Positions 55,201 through 63,410 of a stretch of 64,000 nt of DNA are shown here, piece by piece (position 1 is the stretch's first letter; every line of letters begins with the position of its first letter). The stretch lies in the NCBI RefSeq assembly GCF_001005725.1, contig NZ_LBIC01000003.1, positions 434,001 through 498,000 on the forward strand, read 5' to 3'. The DNA is from Sphingobium chungbukense. GTDB lineage: Bacteria; Pseudomonadota; Alphaproteobacteria; Sphingomonadales; Sphingomonadaceae. The translations under genes and the position numbers were made by a program. Below the pieces are notes generated by a model, which was given only the letters and a program-made list of their open reading frames with translations, searched no databases and had not been told where the DNA came from.

Positions 55201-58200
55201 CGACACGACGGCGCCCGGCGTGTCCGCACCGACATGATCGTTGGTCAGGACATTGCCGGTCGAGGCCGCCGCATTTTCCGTGGTGGTGATATTGTCATCG
55301 GCCGCAGTCGGGCTGTCATCCTCGATCGTCACGGCAATGCTGGTGGCAACCGTCGTGATGCCGTCGGTGACATTCACGGGGACCGAGAAATTCTTCAGAT
55401 CCTCGACATTGAGGCCGTTATGGTCGACCGACTGCAACAGGGTGACGGTATAGGCGCCCCCGTTGGTGATCGTGATCGTGATGACCGGCACGCCGCCTGC
55501 CGAACCGGTCAGCGCCTGCGTGCCGACCCCGGTCCAGGTGACGGGCAGGCCGTCGGCGGTCAGCACCGCACCCGGATCGCCCAACGTCATGCCGATCGTG
55601 TTGCCGTCGGCGTCGCTTGCCGTGATCGTGCCGGTGGCCACGGCCGAGTTGGTCGTATCGCTGGGCGATCCCACCGTGTCGGGATTGGCGCCGAACAGCC
55701 CTTCCTCCGAAACGATCGCGATGCCCTTGTCCACCAGCGGGGCATCATTGGTGCCCTGGATGGTGATCGTCAGCACGGCGGTCGTGCTGTCGCCGTCGCC
55801 GTCCGTGATCGTGTAGGTGAAGCTGTCGGTCAGCGTCTGGCCTTCGCCCAGATGCTGGACCGCCGCCAGGCCGTTGTTCAGCGTGTAGGTATAGGTGCCC
55901 GAAGCGTTCAGGACGAGCGTGCCATATGCGCCGGCGGCATTGCCGCCGATGGTACCGCCGGTGACCGCAGTCACCGCCCCGCCCGCCGCCGGACCGTCGG
56001 CGCCCAGCGAGTCCGCGCCCGCCGGATTGCCATCGCTGCCCACGCCCGTCAGCACATTGCCGCTGGCCGTCAGCGTGACGTCTTCCTTGACGAAATCGGT
56101 GTCGTTCGCCGCCACTGGCGTGTCATCGTTGACATTGATGGTCAGCGAGCCGTCGGCATAATCATGATCGGCATCGGTCACGCGGTAGCCAATCGAGAAG
56201 CTGACATTATTCTCGTTACCCCCGGCGGGATGCGAGATGGCCGCATTCTGCACCACCGAATAGGTGCCTGCCACCGGGTCGGTCAGCGTTACGGTCAGCA
56301 CTGTCGTGCCACCCTGCTTCACCAGCAGGACGGTACCGTTGCTTTCATAGGTGAAGCCGGAGGGCGCGCCCGTGTTGAGCAGGGTGATCCCGCCAGGCCC
56401 GTCAGCGCGATAGTCGTGCGCCAGCGTGCCCGTCACGTTGAGGCTGTCGGCGGTATCGCCGGTCCCGCCCGCATTGCCGCCGGACAGGGCGTCGTCGTCG
56501 AGCTGGACCGCCGGATTGGCGCTGACGACCGGCAGGTCGTCGGACACGCTGACCGATACGGAACTGACCGCCGTGTCGCCGTCGGTATCCTGGGCGATGA
56601 CCTGCACCGATCCCAAGGCCACCAGATCGTCGACATTGATGCCCGAATGGGTGTCATAATTGTCGTTGAGCGTCGCCGTCACCGTCGCGACATTGCCCGC
56701 CACCGAAAGGTCGAGCGTCACGACGACGCCGCGCTCATCCGATCCGGTGATCTGGGTGTCGGACACCCGCACCCAGTTCAGGTCGCCGGTCAGGCTGCCG
56801 ATGCCGCCGAACACGATCGAGGTGATGGCATCCGAACCGGGCGTGAAGGTGATGGTGCCGCTGGTGAAATCCGGATTGCCCTGGCTCGTGCCACCGGCCA
56901 GATTCTGGTCGTCGAGCCCCAGGCTGATGGGCGGACCGGCTGTCGGATCGGCGCCGTCCGTGATTGCGACCGTCTGGCTCTTCTGCGCGACATCCCCGTC
57001 GGCATCCGTCACCTTGATGTCGAAGCTGATCGACGGGTTGAGATTGTTGTTGAGATTGCCGTTCGCGACGAAGGTCCAGCTATGATCGGCCTTGACCGTC
57101 AACGTGCCGAGGCCCGTGTCGATCGCAGCGCCGATGGCATAGCTGTTGCCGCCGAAGAGAACCTGGGTGGTGGCGCCGGGCTGGTCCGCACCGATCACTT
57201 CCGACCAGGTGCCGGTCGCCGTTTGGCCTTCGACGACCGTGACCGCGCCGTCCAGCGTCAGCGACGGGACATCGTCGGACACCGACAGATTGACCGTCGC
57301 GGTGGCATTGCTGCCGTCGACGTCGCTTGCGACCACGCCGACATGGCCAAGCTGTGCCAGGTCATCGGCCGTCGCGACGGGATGATGCGCATAATTGTCG
57401 AGCAGCGTGGCCGTGATGGTCACATTGCCGCTGAGGCCCGCGCCGATCGAGGCGGGCGCCGACAGGGTCAGCGCGACGACCTTGGTGCCGGTGCCGACCG
57501 CGCCGTCCCAGCCCTCGATCAGCGTGGCGTTGACCCGGTTCCAGGTCAGGCCGCCGTCCAGAGCGGACAGGTCCGTGGCAAAGGCAAAGCCGGTCAGTGC
57601 ATCCGATCCGGCCGTGAAGCTCACCGCCCCCTGCGCGAAGTCGTCCTTGCCCGGCGTCGTGCCGTCCGCCAGATTCTGGTCGTCCATCTGAAGGCTGAGC
57701 GGCTCGCCCGCCGTCGGGCCGGCGCCGTCGGTGATGGCGACCGTCTGGCTGTCCTGCGCCACGTCGCCGTCCGCGTCCGTCACCTGCACGGTGAAGCTGA
57801 TCGACGGGTTGAGGCTGTTGTCGATATTGTTGTGCGACACGAAGGTCCAGCTATGGTCGGCCTTGACCGTCAGCGTGCCCAGCCCCGTGTCGATCGCCGC
57901 GCCGATGGCATAGCTGTTGCCGCCGAAGATCACGACGGTGCTGGCTCCCGGCTGATCCGCGCCGATGACTTCCGACCAGCTCCCGGTCGCCGTCGCGCCT
58001 TCGACCACGCTGGTCTGGCCGTCGACGCTGAGCGTCGGGGCGTCGTCCAGCACGGTCACGTCGATGCTGGCGCTGGGCGACACATCGCCGTCGCTGTCCG
58101 TCACCCGGACCGCGAAGCTGTCGCCCGCCTTGGGATCGGCGGCGCCGCTGATGCCGTCGCCATCCAGCGGATTATTGTCCGGATGGGTCGGATCGTTGAC

Positions 58201-61200
58201 GGCCAGCGTGTAGCTGTAGCTGTAATGCCCTGACCCGTCGGAGGTGACGGTCAACTGCCCCGCCGCGCCGCTGACGACAACCGGCGTACCGACGGTCGCC
58301 GCGGTCACATCGACCCAGGCGCCATTCTTGTCCTGCACCTCGACCTTGGCGAGCGTATCGCCGCCGGTCGCGATGGTCATCGCGCCGCTGGCGGTTTCGC
58401 TGTTGCTCGTCGAATCGCTGCCCAGGGGGAGACCGGCCTCCGATACGGTCAGGTCGGACACCTGCACGGTCGGCTTGGAATCCCCGGCCAGGGTGATGGT
58501 CACCGTCGCGGTCGAATGATCGCCGTCGCCGTCGGTGATGGTGTAGGTGAAGCTGTCGATGCCTTCCGCGCCCGCATTGGGGGTGTAGTGGAAAATGCCG
58601 TTGCCCTGATAGACGGCGGTGCCCTGGGACGGGCCGGTCGTCAGCGCCACGCCGGTGGCCAGGTCGACGCCGTCGGCGCCCTTCGTGTCGTTGGCGATGA
58701 CGTTGATGTCGATCGCCACGTTTTCGCTGGGCTGAAGCACGACGTCATCCACGGCGGTCGGCACATCGTCGACCACAGTGATGTCGAGGCTGGCGGTGGC
58801 GTTGGAGCCGTCCGTATCCGTCACGACGACCGCGAAGCTGTCGGTCAGGCTGCCGTCGTTCGCGCCCGTGTGCAGCAGCGTGTTGTCGTTCAGCACATAG
58901 CTGTAGCTGACCGTTCCGCCGATCACATCGCCGTCCGCGCCGACCGTCGGCGTGAAGCCGGTGATGGTCAGCGTGCCATAGGCGTTGGACAGGGTGACGC
59001 CGCTGATGAAGCCGCTTGCGCCGAAGATCGGCTGCCCGCCGACCGTGATCGTCGCGACGCCGTCCAGCGCCGACAGGGTGAAGCTGCCCGTCTGGGTCAG
59101 TGCCGCCGCATTTTCCGAGCTGCCCCCCGGCAGGTCGTTTTCATAGACTATCTCTTCGGCGCCTTCCCCATCGAGGCCGCCGATCGTCACGCCATCGTCG
59201 CTGCCCTGGATAGTGATGGTGATGGTCGCGTTGCGCGCATCGCCGTCGCCGTCGGTCAGCGTGTAGGTGAAGGTCTCGGTCAACGTCTGGTTCTTGTCCA
59301 GACCCTGGACCACGCCATTCTCATTGTTCAGCGTATAGGCATAGCTGCCGTCCGACTGGATCAGCAGCGAACCATAGGCGCCCGCCAGAGCGGTGCCCAC
59401 CGTGCCCGCCGTCTCGCCGAAGACGATGGCGGTAACATGCGCGCCGTCCGCACCCTGCACGTCGGCATTGCCGTCGGTGCCGTTGGCGTCGCTGCCGCCC
59501 GATCCGGTGATGACGTTGCCGTCGGCCACCAGCGGCCCGTCCTCGCGCACGGAGTCCGCATCGTTCACGGCGGTCGGCACGTCGTCGATGATGGTGATGG
59601 TCAGCGTGTCGGTCGCGCTGTCGCCATCGACGTCCGTGACCGTGACCGTGAAGTTGTCCTTCACATCATCGCCGGCGGTATTGGTCGTCAGCTGATAGGT
59701 ATATTCGATCTGGCCGTCATTGAGGCCAGTGATCGTCAATATGCCCTTGTCGGTGGTGATCTGCGTACCCACGCCGATCGGGGTGCCGTTGATCGTGATC
59801 GAGGCGGGACCGTCGGGCGCGGAATAGGTGATCGTGCCACCCGTCGCGTCGGCGCCGCTGCCGGCATTGGAACCCATCGGGTTCGTCAGGCCGGATTCGT
59901 CGACGATCGTCCCCTCGCCCACCTTCGGGATCGAGATGATCGTGACTTCGCTGTTGGCGATATCGATCCGCAGCGTGGCAGTCGACGTGTCGCCGTCCCC
60001 GTCACGCAGCGTATAGGTGAAGCTGTCGCTGACGCCGCCCGGCGTCCCCGCCGCACGCACATAGCTGTAGCTGCCGTCGGCATTGAGCGTCAGCGTGCCG
60101 TAGCTGCCCTGGAAACTGCCCGTACTCGACACGACGGCGCCGTCCGCGCCGACGACGTCCGCACCCGCAGTGCCCGAAACCGTACCCGCGCCAGTGATGA
60201 CGTTGCCGGTTTCCGGACCATAGCTGCCCGCCGCCACGCCATCGACATCATTATGGGCGACCGGCACGTCATCGACGATCTGCACGTCGACCGTCGCATT
60301 GGCGGTCGAGCCGTTGCGGTCGGTAGCGACCACGGCGAAGCTCTGGAAAATGCTGTCCGCGCCCGCCGCGTCATGGGCCAGGCTGTTGTCGGTCAGGACG
60401 AAGCTGTAGCTGAAGGTACCGGCGGTCGGCACCCCGCCTTGCGAAGCGGTCGCCGTGAAGCCCGTGATGGTCAGCGTGCCGACGGGCGTCGTCACGACCT
60501 GCCCGGCGACGAATGCGTCGTTGGCAAGCACCGTCACACCGCCGATCGTCACGGTCGAAATGCCGTCGGCGCCATTGACGCCGAAGGAACCCACATGGGT
60601 CAGCGCCGCCGCATCGGGCGCGCTACCGTCGGCCAGATGGCTTTCCAGCACCACGACCTCGGCGCCTTCCACGCCGGGCGTGCCATTCAGGCCGGTGATG
60701 GTGATGCCGTCATCCGCACCGTTGATGGTGATGGTCAGCGTCGCGGTGGAGGTGTCCCCGTCGGCGTCGGTGATCGTGTAGCTGAAACTGTCGGTCAGCG
60801 TCTGCCCGGGCACCAGGAACTGCACGGCTGCATTGTCGTTGGCCAGCGTGTAGCTGTAGGCGCCCGACGCGGTGAGCGTCAGGACGCCATAAGTACCCTG
60901 GAAGCTACCCGTGGTCGATACCACTGCGCCGTCCGCGCCCTGAATGTCCGCCACACCGTCGGTGGCGTTCGCGTCGGACCCACCAACGCCGGTCAGGACA
61001 TTGCCGTCCGCGACCAGCGGGCCGTCCTCGGTCACGCTGTCCACGTCATTGACGGCGGTGGGCGCGTCGTCGGCGATCGAGATGGTCAGTGTCGCGGTCG
61101 CATGGTCCCCGTCGCTGTCCGTCACCACCACGGTGAAGATTTCGGACGGCGGCGCGCCCACCACATTGTCGCTCAGCACATAGCTGTAGCCGATCGCATT

Positions 61201-61983
61201 GTCGGCGACGGAGGTGATCGTCAGCACGCCGAGCGGCGTCGTCACCGTCTGGCCGACGGCGGTGATCGTCACCCCGTTGATGGTGATGCCTGCAAGCCCG
61301 TCATTGGCGGCGAACTGGATGGTGCCGCTGGTGCGCTCGCTGTCGGTCGCCGCCGCCGAACCGGCCGGTTCATTGCCGCGTGCGGGAAGCCCCGCCTCGC
61401 TGACGCCTGCGGTCGCGTCGATCGCGCCGGCGGGCTGGTTGGGCGTGACGATGACGACTTCCGGCTCGCTGCCGGGCGCGATGGGCAGGATTTCGCGCTG
61501 TTCGGGCTGGGTGAATTGCAATTCGGTGGGCGGCAGCAGATCGCCCAGACCATGGGGATCGCCGACATCGCCGTCAGGGCCGATGAAATTGCCGCCGGAG
61601 CTGCGCGCCGGACCGGCGGCGGGCTGCGGCTCCTGACCGATCAGCAGCGCGGCAAGGTTGACCGAGGGGATTTCGACATCGCCCACGACGAGCTGCGGCA
61701 TGACAACCGCGCCATCCACGATCACCATCTCCGTACCGTCGGGCAGATGGACGATCAGGTTGCGGCCTTCGACCTCGATCTGGTTGATGTCGGTGCCAGC
61801 GGGAAGGACCACAACGCCCTGGGCGTTGGGCGTGACCGTCTGCACGGGGCCAGCATGATGGTGCATCTTGCCGGGATGGATCGCCTTGCCCTTGGCAGCC
61901 AGCGCAGAGGCCTCCGGATGGAGGGCCTGCTGATGGTCGCCAGCGTCTTTGCTATCCCAGTTGCGCTCGAAATCCATGTCCAT
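52291..61983 (-). CDS. Giant VCBS-repeat adhesin with LapG-type cleavage motif
   Basis: The 3,230-residue surface protein has an N-terminal retention-type region of about 150 residues with P-A-A-G at 121-124. Next comes a very long array (about residues 280-2,800) of VCBS / Ig-like modules with repeated DxxG-D-T-A-T-x-T-I segments. EF-hand-like calcium loops DSNGDGKFDVNDAAF and DANSNGVVDAGEF lie near residues 2,850-2,950, then an Ala/Pro/Gln-rich linker and a C-terminal tail that probably holds the type I secretion signal. No canonical RTX nonapeptides were seen. The first ATG of MDMDF (61983) is used; 61977 is the alternative, with GGGG at ideal spacing. It is followed by its secretion operon. 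Confidence 0.93.
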   Translation of the reverse strand: MDMDFERNWDSKDAGDHQQALHPEASALAAKGKAIHPGKMHHHAGPVQTVTPNAQGVVVLPAGTDINQIEVEGRNLIVHLPDGTEMVIVDGAVVMPQLVVGDVEIPSVNLAALLIGQEPQPAAGPARSSGGNFIGPDGDVGDPHGLGDLLPPTELQFTQPEQREILPIAPGSEPEVVIVTPNQPAGAIDATAGVSEAGLPARGNEPAGSAAATDSERTSGTIQFAANDGLAGITINGVTITAVGQTVTTPLGVLTITSVADNAIGYSYVLSDNVVGAPPSEIFTVVVTDSDGDHATATLTISIADDAPTAVNDVDSVTEDGPLVADGNVLTGVGGSDANATDGVADIQGADGAVVSTTGSFQGTYGVLTLTASGAYSYTLANDNAAVQFLVPGQTLTDSFSYTITDADGDTSTATLTITINGADDGITITGLNGTPGVEGAEVVVLESHLADGSAPDAAALTHVGSFGVNGADGISTVTIGGVTVLANDAFVAGQVVTTPVGTLTITGFTATASQGGVPTAGTFSYSFVLTDNSLAHDAAGADSIFQSFAVVATDRNGSTANATVDVQIVDDVPVAHNDVDGVAAGSYGPETGNVITGAGTVSGTAGADVVGADGAVVSSTGSFQGSYGTLTLNADGSYSYVRAAGTPGGVSDSFTYTLRDGDGDTSTATLRIDIANSEVTIISIPKVGEGTIVDESGLTNPMGSNAGSGADATGGTITYSAPDGPASITINGTPIGVGTQITTDKGILTITGLNDGQIEYTYQLTTNTAGDDVKDNFTVTVTDVDGDSATDTLTITIIDDVPTAVNDADSVREDGPLVADGNVITGSGGSDANGTDGNADVQGADGAHVTAIVFGETAGTVGTALAGAYGSLLIQSDGSYAYTLNNENGVVQGLDKNQTLTETFTYTLTDGDGDARNATITITIQGSDDGVTIGGLDGEGAEEIVYENDLPGGSSENAAALTQTGSFTLSALDGVATITVGGQPIFGASGFISGVTLSNAYGTLTITGFTPTVGADGDVIGGTVSYSYVLNDNTLLHTGANDGSLTDSFAVVVTDTDGSNATASLDITVVDDVPTAVDDVVLQPSENVAIDINVIANDTKGADGVDLATGVALTTGPSQGTAVYQGNGIFHYTPNAGAEGIDSFTYTITDGDGDHSTATVTITLAGDSKPTVQVSDLTVSEAGLPLGSDSTSNSETASGAMTIATGGDTLAKVEVQDKNGAWVDVTAATVGTPVVVSGAAGQLTVTSDGSGHYSYSYTLAVNDPTHPDNNPLDGDGISGAADPKAGDSFAVRVTDSDGDVSPSASIDVTVLDDAPTLSVDGQTSVVEGATATGSWSEVIGADQPGASTVVIFGGNSYAIGAAIDTGLGTLTVKADHSWTFVSHNNIDNSLNPSISFTVQVTDADGDVAQDSQTVAITDGAGPTAGEPLSLQMDDQNLADGTTPGKDDFAQGAVSFTAGSDALTGFAFATDLSALDGGLTWNRVNATLIEGWDGAVGTGTKVVALTLSAPASIGAGLSGNVTITATLLDNYAHHPVATADDLAQLGHVGVVASDVDGSNATATVNLSVSDDVPSLTLDGAVTVVEGQTATGTWSEVIGADQPGATTQVLFGGNSYAIGAAIDTGLGTLTVKADHSWTFVANGNLNNNLNPSISFDIKVTDADGDVAQKSQTVAITDGADPTAGPPISLGLDDQNLAGGTSQGNPDFTSGTITFTPGSDAITSIVFGGIGSLTGDLNWVRVSDTQITGSDERGVVVTLDLSVAGNVATVTATLNDNYDTHSGINVDDLVALGSVQVIAQDTDGDTAVSSVSVSVSDDLPVVSANPAVQLDDDALSGGNAGGTGDTADSLNVTGTLAHDYRADGPGGITLLNTGAPSGFTYESNGTVLLVKQGGTTVLTVTLTDPVAGTYSVVQNAAISHPAGGNENNVSFSIGYRVTDADHDYADGSLTINVNDDTPVAANDTDFVKEDVTLTASGNVLTGVGSDGNPAGADSLGADGPAAGGAVTAVTGGTIGGNAAGAYGTLVLNASGTYTYTLNNGLAAVQHLGEGQTLTDSFTYTITDGDGDSTTAVLTITIQGTNDAPLVDKGIAIVSEEGLFGANPDTVGSPSDTTNSAVATGTITASDADGNTIGMTLGDPGAVLTADGLPVTWTGVGTQALTGSAGGVPVITITITNGGAYTVTLLQSVDHNGLNVEDLKNFSVPVNVTDGITTVATSIAVTIEDDSPTAADDNITTTENAAASTGNVLTNDHVGADTPGAVVSINGSVITAGGSQTIVGSYGTLQIFSDGSYNYTPKTSVPSGSFDSFTYVMRDADNDTATATLKFTFAGDANKPTADNTAAKLDDDGLTGGNPLSTTGDVDANVGDNGIAGPSEASFSGTLPFTFGADGGGSVTFANLNGTTGTVGTETVAYSWNAGTNTLTATVNAGARSGTALFQVVVNPTTGAYTATLLDNVLHAAGGNENNAAVSLNFLVTDSDYNATTNPTSSAIGQLNISFNDDMPTLGVVQSQQTDNNVATTPAVGTLHYAAGADGTGSMLITADTSSITVGGQAVSTVQNGNVLTAYVDADHSGGFNAGDTTVFTLTVNPDAGTSGQYVFDLVTKLDPVVTDVPIGSGSSFGSGPSNEIVVTDKLTSQQLVYVTGWAPTGGFTPQEIAIWEAGGAVAATQTSNVNGSTQGWGLSNNNFDAGEFLRFDFGTLADYDGAGGYTPPGTYNIVNASYATFSFFNFTSGEKIIFVAHYTNGTSQAFEINGPDADNQQKISAPGGTLIDWIDVYQSSGDMKLNLTNVGVASSSVDKTIPFTLQLTDGDGDTTATQSFSVHVKDGLSPAIPAAPIAVDLDGDGLEFVPLSAGVNHDYGQGVVGTAWVSSDDGLLAHVVGSGYDIVFSDDAAGAKSDLEGLRLAYDSNGDGKFDVNDAAFHEFGVWQDANSNGVVDAGEFKSLAAMGIASIDLTADGKGYTAADGDVTVLGEASFTRTDGTKGTVGDVTFLTGASSDASKSTESPTSGFNQALLAASLVAAVGAAEATQDQQPAPAATETAPVVTETAPASTATVEPTATESNATSLAPADGQSTPEAQQPAQQASHGGDEPATDHATLSDGGAAHAPASVDTAEADQPSLGDHQGLLAQSISLPSFDGNAAAVLAAAQQAAQPGGATANAAEVVKEALGTHDAPHIDALLAALPGGEHPVVPALFNPVAVDAVDSGHLAAATAIFEAAMVAHEAMAVGHA
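56470..58026. repeat. Tandem 777-base near-identical repeat inside the adhesin gene
   Basis: Two consecutive units of about 259 codons (about 56470-57249 and 57250-58026) are highly similar at DNA level: the segment around 56957 recurs around 57738. Both encode the WSEVIGADQPGA...GGNSYAIGAAIDTGLG module. This marks recent duplication. Unit borders are approximate. Confidence 0.75.
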
Positions 61984-62289
61984 CCCCAACTCATCGCCAT
62001 GGGGGCACGGAAGGAGCGCACAGAAAGCCATGCTCCGAATGCACCATTGCATGCGGACCTGAGGCCTTCCCAGACATTGTGGCAATCAGCGGATCAGCCA
62101 ATGCCCCGTGTCAACGATCTCCCGCCGGCATGACCTTTGCCCAGTCAACGCCGCCCCGGATTATCCATCTGCTTTTATGTTCTACTGACCCGATGACTTA
62201 CCTTATTCGGCGCCTGCGAAATGAGTCACGCAAATTCCAGTTTTGTTAACCATTTTAAGGCGATAAGCGCCAATTTTATCCTTAATGTA

Positions 62290-62305
62290 TATATCTTAGG
62301 ATATA
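62290..62305. promoter_or_regulatory. AT palindrome TATATC-TTAG-GATATA, possible operator
   Basis: Two perfect 6-base arms around TTAG. The left arm plus spacer recurs as TATATCTTAGG at 62644-62654. It lies about 300 bases upstream of the adhesin start. The protein that binds it, if any, is unknown. Confidence 0.4.
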
Positions 62306-62463
62306 GATCGGTGATCAAACCTATATCGAGACGGCTATGCCGGGACCGGGCCGTGGTTAACACCAAGGGCCCATATCAGGCGACTCGGACGACTCGATCC
62401 CCGATCGCATTGGCGGCCCGATGAGGGGTCTTTCGCCTCGACCACCATCGGAAAAACGCAAAA

Positions 62464-62492
62464 GGGCGACCGGCTTGTACAGCCGGCCGCCC
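62464..62492 (-). terminator. Intrinsic terminator on the minus strand
   Basis: The stem GGGCG-A-CCGGCT / AGCCGG-C-CGCCC has 11 pairs and one A-C mismatch around a TGTAC loop. On the minus strand it is followed by TTTTGCGTTTTT. It lies about 480 bases upstream of the adhesin start and about 210 bases after the TPR gene. Confidence 0.65.
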
Positions 62493-62504
62493 CATGATTG
62501 CGAC

Positions 62505-62573
62505 CCATAGGCTTATCGTTCGGAGCCTTCCGCGGCTTCGTCCAGTCGGCCTGTGACTGGCGATAAGCTATGG
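62505..62573 (-). ncRNA. Candidate structured RNA (three-way junction) ahead of a terminator
   Basis: Read on the minus strand, 13 base pairs (with one bulged C) close the element: CCATAGCTTATCG with CGATAAGCCTATGG. Inside are a 6-bp hairpin CCAGTC-ACAGGCC-GACTGG and a 4-bp hairpin AGCC-GCGGAA-GGCT. The terminator at 62464-62492 follows 12 bases later. This layout is that of a small RNA or a riboswitch-type leader. I cannot assign it to a known RNA family. The plus strand can form the mirror structure. Confidence 0.4.
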
Positions 62574-62698
62574 AAAATCTGTGCCCCTCCGACGCGAATC
62601 AGACTTAGCCATTGCGTCATGTTTAACAATTGAGCCAATGACTTATATCTTAGGTTAATCCCGTGCCCCACCGCGACGGAACGGCGGAAAAGCGGGGC

Positions 62699-63358
62699 TC
62701 AGGGGTTGGACGCCCCTTCCTCATCCTTTGGCGTTACAGACGCTTTTTCCACAGCTTCGGCAGCCATGTCCGCGGATTGCGCGTCAGACGGCTTCTCCAT
62801 CGCGACCTCCCGCACGACCGGCTTCGGCATGTCGGCAACGATCCGTTCCATCCGCCGGCTGCGCTCGCTGCCCGCGCCGGTCGTCCGGCGGAAGCTGGCC
62901 AGGGCATAGTCCGCCAGCGGCACCGCCGCATCATAGCGTTTGCGGGCGATATAAAAGTCGATCAGATTTTCGACCGCCAATTGCGTATTGGGGTCATCTT
63001 CCGCCCGCGTGCGCAGATAACTGTCGAACACCCGCCGGAACAGGCCTTCGGCTTCCCGGAAACGGCCGGTCGAATCCAGTTGCAACGCCAGGTCGTTGGC
63101 CGAGATGAGCGCGCGCGGATCGTCGACGCCGAACAGTTCGTCCGCCAGGGCCAGTGCCTTGCGGGCGTTGTCGATCCCATCCGCCGCCTTGCCCGCCGAA
63201 TAGGCCGCCTGCGCCGCGGCGACCAGCTTGCGCCATTCCTTTTCGCGCGCTTCCGTCACGTCCGGGACATAGGGCGCCTGCGCCTGCAACGGCGCCGCCG
63301 CACAGAGCAGCAGCGCAACCAGCAATCCCCTTGTCTTCGTGCCGCCGTCCCAGGCCAT
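62699..63358 (-). CDS. Secreted TPR-type protein of unknown function
   Basis: A 219-residue protein with a signal peptide (GLLVALLLCAAAPLQA). The mature part shows helical repeats resembling TPR units: WRKLVAAAQAAYSAGKAADG, ARKALALADELFGVDDPRAL and AEGLFRRVFDSYLRTRAEDD. The C-terminus is rich in Ala and charged residues. TPR proteins are scaffolds. It is the first gene upstream of the adhesin leader on the same strand, so it could share its regulation, but the terminator at 62464 separates them. Confidence 0.7.
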   Translation of the reverse strand: MAWDGGTKTRGLLVALLLCAAAPLQAQAPYVPDVTEAREKEWRKLVAAAQAAYSAGKAADGIDNARKALALADELFGVDDPRALISANDLALQLDSTGRFREAEGLFRRVFDSYLRTRAEDDPNTQLAVENLIDFYIARKRYDAAVPLADYALASFRRTTGAGSERSRRMERIVADMPKPVVREVAMEKPSDAQSADMAAEAVEKASVTPKDEEGASNP

Positions 63359-63410
63359 GCCGCCCCTCCTGCCGGCGGATGATAAGCGCCAGCAGCTTAA
63401 GAAAAAGCAA

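Larger units (their letters stand above)
61984..62698. other. 715-base intergenic leader region of the adhesin gene
   Basis: No gene is supported here. From the adhesin start outward it holds a possible sigma70 -35 (TTGACA on minus, 62109-62114, with a weak -10 near 62090). AT-rich DNA from about 62200 to 62340 contains the CtrA-like half-site TTAACCAT (62246-62253) and an AT palindrome (62290-62305). A minus-strand terminator (62464-62492) and a folded RNA candidate (62505-62573) lie further out. The 11-mer TATATCTTAGG occurs at both 62290 and 62644. GC content is clearly lower than in the flanks. Confidence 0.55.

Noticed and set aside
54202..58233. Very long open frame (about 1,343 codons) on the plus strand
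   Set aside because: It is the antisense of the adhesin repeats. The composition (Arg, Gly, His, Ala-rich with no hydrophobic core) is that of a mirrored high-GC gene, and the minus frame encodes clear VCBS modules.
52291..61983. Classical RTX toxin
   Set aside because: The array consists of VCBS/Ig-like modules. GGxGxDxUx nonapeptide blocks, a toxin domain and an acyltransferase gene were not found.
58516..62133. Second long plus-strand frame (about 1,205 codons)
   Set aside because: It also mirrors the adhesin gene and has Arg/Gly-rich, low-complexity composition with no known domain.
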